Both the position numbers and the translations under genes were made by a program. Below the pieces are notes generated by a model. The model saw nothing but the letters and a program-made list of their open reading frames with translations. It had not been told where the DNA came from and ran no database searches. Below are positions 23,200 through 33,900 of a stretch of 64,000 nucleotides of DNA, piece by piece. Source of the DNA: Symbiodinium microadriaticum (lineage: Eukaryota > Sar > Dinophyceae > Suessiales > Symbiodiniaceae); assembly GCA_001939145.1 (NCBI GenBank), contig LSRX01000471.1, positions 409,326-473,325 on the forward strand, read 5' to 3'. How positions within the stretch are numbered: the stretch's first letter is position 1; the number at the start of each line of letters is the position of its first letter.

Positions 23200-23640
23200 G
23201 GTTTAGGGTTTAGGGCTTAAGGCTTATAGGGTTTAGGGTTTAGGATTTAGGGGTTCCTCTAAGCCATCTACAGGGTTCAGGGTCCCAAAGAGCCCCATAC
23301 ACCTTAGTTAAGGAACATATACCTTAAAGGGATCTAGAAGGGTCTCTACCAGGGTTCTATAAGGGAATTAAGGAATATATACCTTAAATTATAGGGGCTT
23401 TTATATTATGATTCAAGGTAATACTCCTTAATTAAGGGGTATATTGGGCTCTCTGGAAGGTTTGCATAGGGTCTCAGGGTCTCTATATGGTTTCTGCAGA
23501 TTTCAGGTAGGGTGTATAGTCTAGGGTGTATACGGCTTATAGGGCTTATAGGGTTTATAGGGTTTAGGGTTTACGGGGTTTAGGGCTTCTAGGGTTTAGG
23601 GTTTAGGGTTTAGGGTTTCGGCAGATTTGGGGTCTCTATT
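23200..23640. mobile_element. Foldback element, family D, copy 2, inside telomere-like repeat
   Basis: The element proper spans about 23,284-23,456. It starts AGAGCCCCATACACCTTAGT and ends TTAAGGGGTATATTGGGCTC. It carries an extra AATTAAGGAATATATACCTT segment near 23,367, as if the left arm had been partly duplicated. TTTAGGG patches flank it at 23,195-23,250 and 23,555-23,620. Confidence 0.55.
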
Positions 23641-23750
23641 GGATACTGCCCCCACTCAGTAACAGTTGAGCAATATGCCTAAGATGGGTATGTAAGGCCC
23701 TCAATAGCAGCCCCAATATAGACTGCTACTGTATGGGGGCAGTACCCAAG
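23640..23750. mobile_element. Foldback element, family F, copy 2
   Basis: GGATACTGCCCCCACTCAGT at the left; the right end, TACTGTATGGGGGCAGTACC, is its near inverse. It lacks the TA microsatellite of copy 1, so the microsatellite there is secondary. Confidence 0.6.
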
Positions 23751-24938
23751 GTCTCTATATGGTTTTTGCAGACAGGAACTTGGATGAGGGTTGAAAGGAT
23801 GGTTTAGGTTTCTTAGGTTTCGGACTAAACCCTAAACCCTAAACCCTAAAGCTTAAACCCCCTACAAGATCTAGGGAGGGTTGAGGGCGAGTCACGAAGC
23901 CGAAAGCCCATACGGTCCCGACAGATTTGATATTCAGCTCGAGGCTATTAAGGTCTAGAATCCGATAAGGTTTAGGGTCCAGGCTTGAGTGTTTAAGGTT
24001 TGGGGCTATTAGGATTTAGGGTTTAGGGCTTAGGGTTTAGGCTTGAAGCCGATACTGCATGGCGGAATGTAAGTCAGTCCACGAGCCCCGGACGAAGGCA
24101 CCCCAAAACACGGAAATCCTCGAGTCGTCGTAAACTCTGCTTTTTGTTTAAGGTGCAATGGCCCTTCGAATAAATACTCTTTAGGGTTTAATGAGGGTTT
24201 AACTTCGCAAAAATGGTTCAACAAGTTAGATGCAACCGCACACCTCAATTCCCCTAAACCCTGAACCCTCCACACCCGCAACCTTCACACCCTACACCTC
24301 TCAGGAACCCTTCAGCGAATCCCTACCGGAACACCCAGGGAACCTGTTGAGGTACCTTAAGGCGCCGAAAGCCACGGGTTTGCTGTGGCCTGTCGCGCAT
24401 GCAATGACTCCAGCTGCGCCTCACTGGGGAGGGAGAGAAGCTTAGGGCGTGTTATTGTTTATGGCGTTTTTGGGTCATTTCATCGGGTGTAAGCGGTTGT
24501 GAGTGCTTTGTTACCGCAAATCTTCCGATGTTCATAGGGGGTACAGGGGGTTGCAATGAGCAATGACAATTCAAAAGGGCTCTATGACCAAGCGATGCTT
24601 CTTGACCGGGGCCTTCGCATTATTGCCGAAGTGCTATGCAGGGTATAAGTGATATCTAGGTTCAGGGCGTAGACCGGTGCAGTTTAGGGCTTCAAGCCTC
24701 TAGGGGACTTGTCAGGGCTTTAGTGCCTCAAGTTTTAAAATATCCGAACTCAACAGTCTTGAACCTACAGACCCGCAACTGGAAAACAAAACTTTATGAA
24801 CCACCGCAAAACAACACAGAAGTGCAAGTAACACGGAACCGTACTAACAACTACCAATAGCAACAACCAGTCGTACTGGTGGTCATGATGCGCAATGATT
24901 TGCAATCATGCTGAATACCTCATAGCCACACGAAGGAA

Positions 24939-25022
24939 ACCTGGACCTGCATACCTTTCTAAGGACTTAGATAAGGAAACCATAATAAGACCCCCCCTAA
25001 ACAGGTAGGGCCTTTGAGGGCA
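24939..25022. mobile_element. Foldback element, family C, copy 2
   Basis: CCTGGACCTGCATACCTTTC, a core of ATAAGGAAACCATAATAAGA and a decayed right arm AGGTAGGGCCTTTGAGGG. It is about as diverged from copy 1 as expected of an old insertion. Confidence 0.5.
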
Positions 25023-25048
25023 AAGGGAAGTTCTTTCTTGTTGAAATC

Positions 25049-25108
25049 CCGGAGCCTCGAGTTCGAGGAGGCGCCGGGTGGTAGACTCCTGCTCCTGGCG
25101 GGCCGTTC
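25049..25108 (-). CDS. Candidate internal exon, coiled-coil-like
   Basis: Minus strand: acceptor atcctcatag, 60 bp, GA-type donor gatttc. The reading is TARQEQESTTRRLLELEAP, with 16 of 19 codons ending in G or C. The Gln/Glu/Arg/Leu pattern resembles other helical minus-strand exons nearby (23,115 and 25,484). Confidence 0.45.
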
Positions 25109-25483
25109 CTATGAGGATTTTTGTTCGCTAAACCCTAAACCCTAACCCGAAACCCTAAACCCTAAACCCGTAACCCTGACCCCTAAACCCTAAGCCCTCA
25201 ACCCCAAACCGTGTTTCGTTGTTTGTCGGGGCGATGGGGTTTCTACTTGGTTCTTATTGCTGGTGCTCTTCTCATGTCGCTTTCCCGTCATATAGTTCAA
25301 ATCTTCCACGAAGCCTATTATTCGATAGACTACATAAATCTCAGAATGATCGGATCCTACACTCTTAGCCCTACTAAACCCTAAAGTACCAAAGCCCTCC
25401 CTAAACCCTAAACCCTATGGACCCTAAAACCTGAAACCCTAAACCCCAAAGCCCTACACCCGCAACAACTCTGGCAAATGAAC

Positions 25484-25534
25484 CTTCTGCAGCTGCTCCA
25501 GCTCTGCCTCCGGAAGGGGCCACAGGGCAGGTGC
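25484..25534 (-). CDS. Candidate internal exon
   Basis: Minus strand: acceptor aggaagtag, 51 bp in phase 0-0, donor gttcat. The reading is APALWPLPEAELEQLQK, with 14 of 17 codons ending in G or C. The plus strand is open as well (ANEPSAAAPALPPEGATGQ, followed by gtgcct), so the strand is not certain. Confidence 0.4.
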
Positions 25535-25559
25535 CTACTTCCTAAACGCGCGTCGGGAC

Positions 25560-25790
25560 GTGTGTAGGGATGAGGGGTTTGGGATTTAGAGTTTAGGGGT
25601 TTGGGGTTTAGGGGTTTGGGGGTGTAGGGGTTTAGGGGTTTAGGGTGTCGGGCGGAAGGGTTTATGGTTGGGGCTTGAACGGGGCTTAAGGACTTCGAAG
25701 GCTTACGGGTAAGAGGGTTTAGGGCTTAGGCCTTGGGCTTAGGGCTTCGGGACTCTGAAACTTTGGGGTTTAGAGTCGCAGGCTGTAAAG
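25560..25790. repeat. GGGGTTTAGGG tract
   Basis: G-rich plus-strand units with lengthened G-runs (GGGGTTTGGGGTTTAGGGGT) over about 230 bp. No coding island. Confidence 0.65.
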
Positions 25791-25849
25791 CTTACAATAA
25801 CCCCAAAGAGCCTGCCAATTTCGGGTTCCTTGTACTGATTTCCTTCTTT

Positions 25850-25934
25850 GGGTGTTTCTCTAGATGGGGATCCCTTTTTTGGCCCCCAGTATAGTACGGC
25901 ACCCTTGTAAAAGGGACCCTAATTTAGAGAACCA
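25850..25934. mobile_element. Foldback element, family A, copy 2
   Basis: Left arm GGTGTTTCTCTAGATGGGGATCC is imperfect. The core CAGTATAGTACGGCACCCTT and the right arm GGGACCCTAATTTAGAGAAC are well kept. Confidence 0.6.
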
Positions 25935-26555
25935 AGCATATAAGTCTGCAACATGGTAGGTTGTTTGGGTGAGTGAGGTACTCAGAGTTGACTTTGAGCG
26001 GCTTGAGGTTGCGGGGCTTCCGGTAGCCGACACAAGAAGCTCGCCATGTTCAGTGTGCCGTCTTCTATTCAGACGAAGCGAAACGTTAGAGCCTTGCCTG
26101 CGCTTGCCGCTGTGCCAGAAGCTCCTGCTCTGATATCACAGGATCTTATATCAGGGTTTCAGTAAGGTTTTTCCAGGTGAGGCTTTTAAAAGGTTTCAGT
26201 ACAGGGGCGTGAAAAGTCAGAAGAAGGTTTTGAGATATATAATCAAAATATAATTATCCGAGTACAAATGTTCAATTGAAGCCTGCCGAATGGAATTGGT
26301 AAAACCATTCGGGCTCCTATGCTGTCCATTCTGAAAGGAGGGGGGCAGGAGCGCGTCATGTGTTTCGGGCCGAGGACTTGGGGCTTGTAATGGCCTCGGG
26401 CTTTTTAGGGTCTAACTCGGCTTGAGGTCTGAGGGGCGGCTCGCGCTCCATTCTTGGGGTTTGGAGTCTTGGTGTTCAGGAGTTTTGCCAGACTTTCGTG
26501 CGCGATATCGACACGACCAGCCACTCAGAGCTGCTGATTCTTCAGGTTTAGGCTC

Positions 26556-26609
26556 CTGTCTCCGCTTCTTCATGGGGCATTTGCCGGACCTTGTCTTCAT
26601 AGAGGCGAG
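26556..26609 (-). CDS. Candidate internal exon
   Basis: Minus strand: acceptor cgtgggacag, 54 bp, GA-type donor gagcct followed by CCTAAACC-like sequence. The reading is RLYEDKVRQMPHEEAET. Another minus frame is also open (SMKTRSGKCPMKKRRQEP), so the frame is uncertain. Confidence 0.35.
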
Positions 26610-27486
26610 CTGTCCCACGATGTTAAGAAGGTGTCAAGAATCTAGCGGAGTGCTTCGGAGGGGCGGGGGTTCGGAATTGAAGGTCGAGTGCAACCCCTAT
26701 AAGCCCTAAGCCCCATAAACCTTAAACCCTATCTGCCACTCCTAGACCCTATACCCCCTAAACCCTAAACTACTATAAACCCTTAACCCCGAGGGTTCCA
26801 GGGGGTACTGATGTAGCGCTTCAAGGTGTGGGGGGGGACGAGTCAGCTTAAAAGCTCGTGCGTGTGGACTAATTCTGTGATCCACACCTCAGCCTGATCC
26901 AACCATCTGGGTTTCGGCTTACTCTTGTTTGCAGCTTGTAGCACGACTGCACAGACATGAGCTGTCCGCCCTAAACCCAAAATTTTAAACCCAAAGCCAC
27001 GGCTTTGAGAGTGGAAGCTCCCGTCCTGCTCCTTCTCACTTGCCGGCTGGGAATAGAGGAAGTATCGGCCGTGAAATCCACCTAAGTCGTCTCGGATGCA
27101 AACCGTAAACCCTTAAACCCTAAACCCTAAACCCCTAAACCCCTAAACCCTAAATTCCTAAATCCCTAAACCCTAAACCGTTACGTCTCCGTGTCTTTGA
27201 TAGGTAGACTGAGGTTGTGGTATAGTTGTAGTAAGGAGGAACCCGAAGGAACAATATTGAAAATTGACAATTACACAAGATCCTAGATTACATCCCGCAT
27301 GAAACAACTTCGCGGTAGAAGCCTATACGACCCTCAGATACTACTTGTAGACCCTTTAGAGACACTGTTTAAGAAGTATCCCTCAAGCCCAAGTTCTAAA
27401 CTTTATAAACCCCGAAACCTTGCTCAAATCCTCAATCCTAAACCTTACATCCGAACCCCCAAAACCCCTAAACCCGAAACTCTTCT

Positions 27487-27572
27487 GGGTAATTCTTTAA
27501 ATTAGGGTCCCTTTGTGGGTATAGCACGGCACCATTATAAAGCGGACCCGACCCTAATTTAGAGAACTACCC
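27487..27572. mobile_element. Foldback element, family A, copy 3
   Basis: GGGTAATTCTTTAAATTAGG at the left and CCTAATTTAGAGAACTACCC at the right are near-perfect inverses. The core is GGTATAGCACGGCACCATTA. It is one of the two best-preserved copies. Confidence 0.65.
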
Positions 27573-28489
27573 CTCAACACCCCAAGCCTCTTCTGAATGC
27601 CGAGCCGCAGAAGGGGAGGCAACAGGGTGGCACCACGATGTCTCCGAGATCGCGGCTGGTGTCTTCCCTGACTCAAAGGCATCTCTCTGCTCAGCGTTTC
27701 GGGGTTTAGGGTTTAAGGATGTAGGGTTAGGGATTTCTGGGGCTCAGGCTTGGCTTTAGAGTGTTAGAGCTGAAGACGAAAGGTTTAGAACTTCAAGAAG
27801 TTTGGATTTAAGGTTTAGGGTTTAGGGTTTACGAGAGCTTCAAGGAATTTGGATTTAAGGGTTTAAGTACAGGCTTGCTGCCGTTCGTTAGCCTTCCCTT
27901 TCGGCTTCACTTTCGCGGTGCGGATGTTTGCTAACCTGTGCTTCCAATAAGACTGGACTGCACAGTCGGCGTGGAGGCTATTGGTATGAGTACAGATACA
28001 GTTGGTGCTTGTCGGTGTTGCTGCGTTGGTATAGTTGGTAGAACTCAGGGCTCTAATGGTTCTGAGTTTTCGAGCTTATGGCGTTTAGAAACATCTGCGA
28101 TCTAACAACCAGTGCAGGGCTAGATCGGGAGCCTCGGGAACTAACAGTTCTGTTCCTCGATCACAACATGTTGTCAAGGCTTTGGCATTATAGGATGTGG
28201 GTTTTCAGATCCTCTTTCCAAAAACCTACAGCCGGACCAGTCCAGAGAACCCGTATAGAAACCCGATGAACCCCTTTCAAGACCCCGCAAACTGTGAATC
28301 CGGGCCCCCCCACATGACACCCTGACACCCCAAACCGCCCTTAACTCTAAACAAGAAACCGGGCATCCGGACGTGTGATGCGACTCCTTGGGCGGCGCTT
28401 GTCCTGACCGGTCTCTTTTCGAAGCGCTCGATATTGGCATTATACCAATGAGGACTACCAATAGCAACATATGTGTAAAGTAATACTTT

Positions 28490-28576
28490 CTATCTATCTA
28501 TCTATCTATCTATCTATGTGTATGTGTGTATATATATATATACACATGTATGTATACTTACATGTATACATACATT
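28490..28576. repeat. Compound microsatellite (TCTA)n(GTAT)n(TA)n
   Basis: About seven TCTA units, then GTATGTGTGTATA, then a TA run and TACATGTA units. It lies 46 bp upstream of a plus-strand splice acceptor. Confidence 0.9.
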
Positions 28577-28621
28577 ACATTAGGATCCTAATTTAATGTT
28601 AAGCTGTATTCTTCTTTTCAG

Positions 28622-28685
28622 GAGTATTGGAAGCTCTGCGCAAGGAGACCAGCTCTCAGGGAACCTCACAGATTGGAGCGGGGAA
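28622..28685 (+). CDS. Candidate internal exon, plus strand
   Basis: The pyrimidine-rich acceptor tgtattcttcttttcag is the best-looking acceptor on the plus strand. It is followed by 64 bp reading VLEALRKETSSQGTSQIGAG and a GC-type donor (gctccc). The minus strand is closed by stops here. No family is recognised. Confidence 0.45.
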
Positions 28686-29527
28686 GCTCCCTAAACCCTA
28701 AACCTATCCTAATGGGTAGTCCTGAATCCCGGGCCCCACAAAGAGTGGAAACAGAGGTAAGCAAAGACTTCTGCAACAAAAACACAAACAAAACTTCAAA
28801 ACTCAAAAGCAACGCAACCTCAAACACTCGCACAAAACCCTTCCTACTACTCCAAAACACACCGTACACCCTAAACCTTAAATTTTCAAACCCAAACGCG
28901 GGGTCCTGCCAAGGTGTTCAAGCCCGGCGTACCCCTGTCGGCACTTTTGGGTTTCGAAGTTCGGGGTTATCGCTTTGGGCTAAGGGTTTGGGGTTTGGAG
29001 TTTAGGGTTCAGGGTTTAGGGTTTATAAGGGTTTGGGGCTATTGCTTTGGGTTTGGGGTTTCAGGGTTTTGGGCTTAGGGTTTGGGGCTTAGTGAAAATG
29101 GACCCATCCTTTCGTTGGATTTTGGTGGTCATTACCAGGGTGTCAGAGGCTTTTGCTACAAGGTGCCACAGGGTTTTGGCGGGGATTTATGAGGAACGTA
29201 GATCCCTGTTTGATGAAGGGCTTGGGGTTGAAGGGCCCACGAGTTTGAGGAATTGTGGCTTGGGTGTTCAGCGGCGAAAGTGAGGGGTTTAGGGTTTAGG
29301 GGTAGATCTGCGGGCGTCAGCGGGCGTCAGTTTCGCAATTGGAGTGGAGAGCGGTCAAAGGGAGATAGACAGAGACTTATACGCTAGTCCGTTGATTAGA
29401 GTCCCTTCGAGAAGGTATCTTAATTGATGTTTCGTCTACTTTCTATAAGCCCTTAAACCCTAAACCCTAAACCCCTAAACCCCCAAAGCCCGAAACCCTA
29501 AACCAGGAGACCTCTAACAGGACCAAC

Positions 29528-29583
29528 CCTGGTGGATAGCCTTGCGGCTTTTGTTGAAGGCCCTTTCTAGGCGCTCCAAGGTG
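29528..29583 (-). CDS. Candidate internal exon, basic helix
   Basis: Minus strand: acceptor cgagatgcag, 56 bp, donor gttggt. The reading is TLERLERAFNKSRKAIHQ, with 14 of 18 codons ending in G or C. It looks helical and basic. CCCTAAA repeats lie just downstream (29,450-29,505). Confidence 0.45.
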
Positions 29584-30262
29584 CTGCATCTCGAATCAAT
29601 CGGGTGGGGTCTGCGGCTTTGGGCTTTGGAACTGCGGTTTCGGTTTTTTGGCGGGTTGGGGCTTGCGGCTCGCCTATCCTTTCGACTGTGAGCTTTACTG
29701 AGACACCTGCGACCTCGAGGCTTAAGCCGGTAAGGCGTAAAGTCTGGCGACTCCGGATTTGGTGCTAAAAAATTCACAAGTGTCACTGCCTGCTACAACT
29801 ATCACCCCCAACACCAAGCTTAAAACTCTATGTCTTCGGTTTTGGAGTAGGGATTCAAGCAGCTGTAGTGTCAGGACGTTCTGCAACCTAGGGCTCACAA
29901 CAGAGGGTCTAACAAGAACCCTGCAGAACCTAAACCCTAAACCCTGAATCCCAACAACCTCACGTACGACCCTTGTCACCCCACAACCCTCCTTGCAACT
30001 CCTTTTCCTGGCCTGACGAGCAAGCGATCTGCGCAGACTGCCAACGCCTCCGTGCTGCAGTAGAGGGCGAAGGGTTTTGGATGTGGATTTCCGTCGTCGT
30101 CCGGATTTACACCAGGACCATTCTGTGTCTCGAAGGTTTTCGGGACAGACTAAGGGCTGAAAGTATGGCTTAGGGGTGCAGGACATGGGCCTTTGAGGCT
30201 ATGGGTGTGAACCATCGAAACTGATGAATTACACAACCCTGGGTTTAGGGGAACACACCTCA

Positions 30263-30353
30263 GATCTTCATAAATTAGGGTCCATTTAGGGGTCCGGGAA
30301 AAAGGGCACTATATGGGGGACCGAACAAGGGACCCTGATTTAAAGAACTGCCC
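30263..30353. mobile_element. Foldback element, family A, copy 4
   Basis: Left arm CTTCATAAATTAGGGTCCAT is partly decayed. Right arm AGGGACCCTGATTTAAAGAACTGCCC still matches the consensus. The core is altered (AAAGGGCACTATATGGGGGA). Confidence 0.55.
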
Positions 30354-30681
30354 ACGTACACCCCCTGAACCAGAGCAACAGACTTACCTGCCTGACTCGC
30401 AGCACCCACTCCCTCAATTCGCTAGACTCGACAACACCCTAAACCCTGAGTCTGAACACCCTACACCCCAACTCAAACCCTAAGCCAGGAAGCCCCAAAC
30501 CCCAAGAGCATGAAAACCCAAACCTTAGAGTCCCCAACAGCCCACAACTAATATAGAAGTCTGCACAATTAGTGATCATATCCCCCTAGAGCCACTACGG
30601 ACTACACACTCATGCCACAGCATACTCACAAGCCCGATTCTAAGCATTCTAGGTCTTATAAGGCTCGAATTTTGCGTAAAC

Positions 30682-30734
30682 TTCGTGAAGGTCCGGTCCG
30701 AGGTCGCGACCGGGCTCTGGTACGTCAGCAATGC
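30682..30734 (-). CDS. Candidate internal exon
   Basis: Minus strand: acceptor ctgtgatggcccag, 53 bp, donor gtttac. The reading is ALLTYQSPVATSDRTFT, with 16 of 17 codons ending in G or C. The plus strand is also open (VRSEVATGLWYVSNAWAITD) but lacks equally good splice ends. Confidence 0.4.
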
Positions 30735-31256
30735 CTGGGCCATCACAGATCGATGGGCTAAGTGGCCCTAGGGGTTCAGGGTTTCGGGTTTAGGGTAGAG
30801 CCAGACAAGTGAACCTTGTGAGATATGGTAGGAGTATACACAACTCCCAAGGTCGAAGGTTACCCACCCAGTCCCGAAGAATATCTGATCTGGAATCAGC
30901 ACGGGGTTCTGGGGTCATTGCTATCGTATATATACTTCTATACGGACTACAAGGGCATATCAGTAGGTGCAGGGTCTGGGTGACACAAGACAAGCAACCT
31001 CACCCCTGTCTCCAACGACGAGGCCAACAATCCCGGAAGCCTAGGTCCCTAGGTTTGAATCCCCTGGACCCCTTAGCCCTGAACATAGCCTCAAATCCCT
31101 TGAACTCTTCACCCTGAACATAGGAAAACCATGGAAAACTTATCTCCAACATCTCCAACACCTGCCCCTAGGCTACCCTAAAATACTCTAAGCATCTTCG
31201 CCTCAATGCCCTAAGCTTTCCTAACTTCTAAACTTCAACCCGGAACCCTCAAGCGC

Positions 31257-31350
31257 TGTGCTCCCCGGCGAGAACAAGGGACATGGTCACGCCGGCTGTG
31301 TACTGGCGGCCGAGGGCTACGTCGATGCTGGCATCGACCAAGACCAGAAC
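31257..31350 (-). CDS. Candidate internal exon
   Basis: Minus strand: acceptor caaccctaag, itself formed by repeat sequence, then 94 bp in phase 0 and a GC-type donor (gcgctt). The reading is VLVLVDASIDVALGRQYTAG then VTMSLVLAGEH, with about 80 percent of codons ending in G or C. Alternating hydrophobic residues suggest beta strands of a folded domain. The plus strand is open too (ENKGHGHAGCVLAAEGYVDA). Confidence 0.4.
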
Positions 31351-31520
31351 CTTAGGGTTGAGGGTTCAGTGTTCGGGGTTTTGGGTTCAGGGTTTGGGCT
31401 TCAGGGGTTGGGGCTTAGGGTTCAGGGTTTAGGGTTCAGTGTTCGGAGTTTAGGGTTCAGGATTCAGGGTTTTGGGCTTGGGGTTAAGGATTCAGAGTTC
31501 GGGGTCTAAAATCTAGGGCT
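31345..31520. repeat. GGGTTCAGGGTTTAGGG tract
   Basis: Tandem variants of GGGTTCAG, GGTTTAGG and GTTCGGGG directly abut the exon candidate at 31,257-31,350, so the repeat supplies the flank that would contain the splice site. Confidence 0.65.
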
Positions 31521-32275
31521 CAGACTTTGGAGCTCTTGCGGTTCATGGCTTGTTGTTTTTAGGGGTTTGGGCTCGGATCTCAAAACCCAGATACTTTACG
31601 GCTGCAGCATTCAAAAATCGCTGCGTCACGCATGGGATGTCAAATCATGGTCCACGGAAAACCTGGTTTAGGGCTTAGGCTTTAGGGTGCTTTCTAGCAA
31701 TCATCTCCCCGGCGCAGTGTCCGTTTGCCCAGACGGAAAGTATCCTTGCCAAAACTTGTGAAGCCAATGGACATTGAGGTTCTGACATCAATCAAAGCAT
31801 GCTCCTGACCCCGGGCGCAAACATTGAGGTTGCGGCTACATCCTGAAAACGAAACTTAAGCAAAATCTCAAACCTGTACCCCTGAATGAAGCGAGAAAAT
31901 GACCAGGGGTCCTTACCTTGCGCTCCAAACCCGACCTAAGCCCGAAAACCTGAACCGAAAACCCCTTTTGACGGGTAAACATACATTCCACAGACACGAC
32001 AGCCTCGACCCCCGAAGCACAAACTCAGAGTTCTGCCATAGTTACAAAGCCCCCAGATCCCCATGAAGACGCTGAGCCCGAGCAGAGCCCCAAGCATAAC
32101 GCGTTAACACTCCGAAAACAACCCCCATAAAGCCCGGTTTAGAAGAAGCCAACATAAACCCTGATCCGTATTGTCCTAAGCCATAATGCTAAACCTGCTC
32201 CGAAAAACCCAGACCCGAGAACAGATTGTGGTGGCCTAAAGAATTCAAAATGGGGTTCAGGGTTGTCAGAATACG

Positions 32276-32375
32276 AGTAGTTCTCTAAATTAGGGTCCCT
32301 TTTTTAGGTCCCCACTATACTACGGCAGCCTTATAAAAAGGACCCCGCAAAGGGACCTTGCTTTAGAGACCTGCC
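32276..32375. mobile_element. Foldback element, family A, copy 5
   Basis: Left arm AGTAGTTCTCTAAATTAGGG is intact and the core is CACTATACTACGGCAGCCTT. The right arm has a small insertion (GGACCCCGCAAAGGGACC) before TTTAGAGACCTGCCC. Confidence 0.6.
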
Positions 32376-32511
32376 CTCAAGGTAGAAGACTTCCAGGATT
32401 GTCAGAATATGCCCGAAACCCCTAAACCCTAAACCCCCCTAAGCCCTGAAAATTTCTAGGCTCAGGACGGTCAAGAGCCCGCCAGAGGCCTCCAGCTTCC
32501 ATGTTTGCAAC

Positions 32512-32580
32512 ATACGGTTGATGATATAAATCCTGCATGACCCATAATAAGGAAAAGGCCATAAATTCTCATTAAACAAA
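32512..32580. mobile_element. Foldback element, family B, half copy
   Basis: The first 26 bases match the arm at 21,101-21,126 exactly, and the following CCATAATAAGG core also matches. The right arm is absent. A solo arm identical over 26 bp indicates a recent common source. Confidence 0.6.
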
Positions 32581-32946
32581 CCACGGAATAAGCCACACCC
32601 TGACCCCTAATAAGGGTTTAGGCTTAGAGTTTAGGATTTGGGGGTTCAGGCCTTATGGAATAGTTGGAACATGGCTTTCATCATGTGTATAGAGTCTTTA
32701 GAGCATGCATCGTGCTGACTAGAGTTTTTTTGCTGGGAGTCTTGACATGTGGAACGTGGTCTTGGATTGGTAGAGCTATTTATGTACAGTCCTTGAAGCA
32801 ACCCAGAGCTCCGGAATCAAAACCAAAACCTCAACCCCAAAACACTAAACTCCAAACTGAGAATAATATTATGACGCAAAACCGCAACCCACAAACCCTG
32901 AAACACGTCCCTGAACCCTATCATCCCCAAACCTCCGAAGCCCCAG

Positions 32947-33014
32947 AGAGGCCAGAAATCCAAGCTCAACGCGAGGTGGGCCAAGCTCCGGAAGTGCGGC
33001 TTCATCTTCCTGAA
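32947..33014 (+). CDS. Candidate internal exon, plus strand, basic peptide
   Basis: Plus strand: acceptor ctccgaagccccag, 68 bp in phase 0, donor gtgggg. The reading is RGQKSKLNARWAKLRKCGFI then FL, with nearly every codon ending in G or C. The minus strand is also open after an acceptor cccacttcag, but with weaker codon bias. Confidence 0.4.
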
Positions 33015-33019
33015 GTGGG

Positions 33020-33747
33020 GTTTCGGGTTTTTTGAGGCTTTATCTTCCTTTAGTCTGGGGTTTCGGGCTTTTGGGGGTTGATTAGCCTTGGCCTTTGGTT
33101 TGGTATTTCGGTCTCGGTTTTTGACATTTGGGATTTGGGGCTTATTTTTCAGGCGCTGGGTTTAGGGATTTGGGGTTTAGGCTTTTGAGGTTTAGGGGTC
33201 TTGGTGAGTTCGGGTGTGGGGGTTTTGAGCATGGGCTCTGGCATTTGGGTGTTTTGGGGAAGTCACTAGATCAGAAGCTAAACGCTACACCGGTGGCCGA
33301 TGAAACCCTACCAAACCAACAGAGCCCTGAAACCATGAAAACCCGTGGCTTCGAAACCATGTACACCCCAGGCCCGAACAACTAGAACTTGAAATCCAAA
33401 GACTCTGTAAGAGCCCAAACCACCTCCACAAGAAAACCTGCAAACCTTGTACATGCAAAACCCTTACAACATCTGCACATGTCCATGCCCGGGAAGCCGA
33501 TACCTGTACAAACCCAACACCCCGTTGAGCTTAACAACTTTTCAAGCCTATAAACCCCAGAATCGCGATAACGGTACCTAATCTCATCAAAACCCACCAA
33601 AACCTTGAGGCCCGGCAGGGGCCTTCAACAACAACAAATTCCGTCAACCCCACGAGTCCTAGGAGCCCTAAACCCACATTCTTCCCTAAACACTTCACCC
33701 TAAATCCTAAACATCCCTAAACCCTAAACCCCAGATCCATCCCTAAA
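33020..33747. other. Retroelement insertion flank
   Basis: TTTAGGG-like units (33,045-33,230) and unassigned sequence, followed by short CCCTAAA runs at 33,665-33,747. The retroelement begins inside the last of these, directly after the bases CCCTAAA. No exon was supported. Confidence 0.5.
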
Positions 33748-33862
33748 TGTCGATCCCTTGAGTCTTTTTCGTTGCAATGGCAGGCGAACAATCACCGCAG
33801 GCACACGAGTTCGAGCGATGCAGAAAAGAAGGCCAGCCGCGTCTTCTTCTTGTAGTTCTAGA
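33748..33862 (+). repeat. 5' LTR of the copia element (115 bp)
   Basis: Starts TGTCGATCCC and ends GTAGTTCTAGA. It is identical base for base to 43,205-43,319. It is preceded by CTAAA (33,743-33,747), and the same five bases follow the 3' LTR, giving a perfect target-site duplication. At 115 bp it is unusually short, and the 3' end is GA rather than the usual CA. Identity of the two LTRs implies recent integration. Confidence 0.9.
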
Positions 33863-33863
33863 T

Positions 33864-33878
33864 TGGTAGCGGAGCAGG
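33864..33878 (+). promoter_or_regulatory. Primer-binding site
   Basis: TGGTAGCGGAGCAGG starts one base after the LTR. Such sites pair with the CCA-terminated 3' end of a host tRNA. The sequence resembles the TGGTA..AGAGC type used by many Ty1/copia elements with initiator tRNA-Met, which is an inference because the host tRNA is not in this window. Confidence 0.65.
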
Positions 33879-33900
33879 TGCTCCAGGGGTTTAGCCTGCT

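Noticed and set aside
31258-33385. Frames rich in LGFRVQGLGF or VWGLGF-type peptides
   Set aside because: These are plain translations of GGGTTTAGGGTT-type repeat and recur at every such tract on the window.
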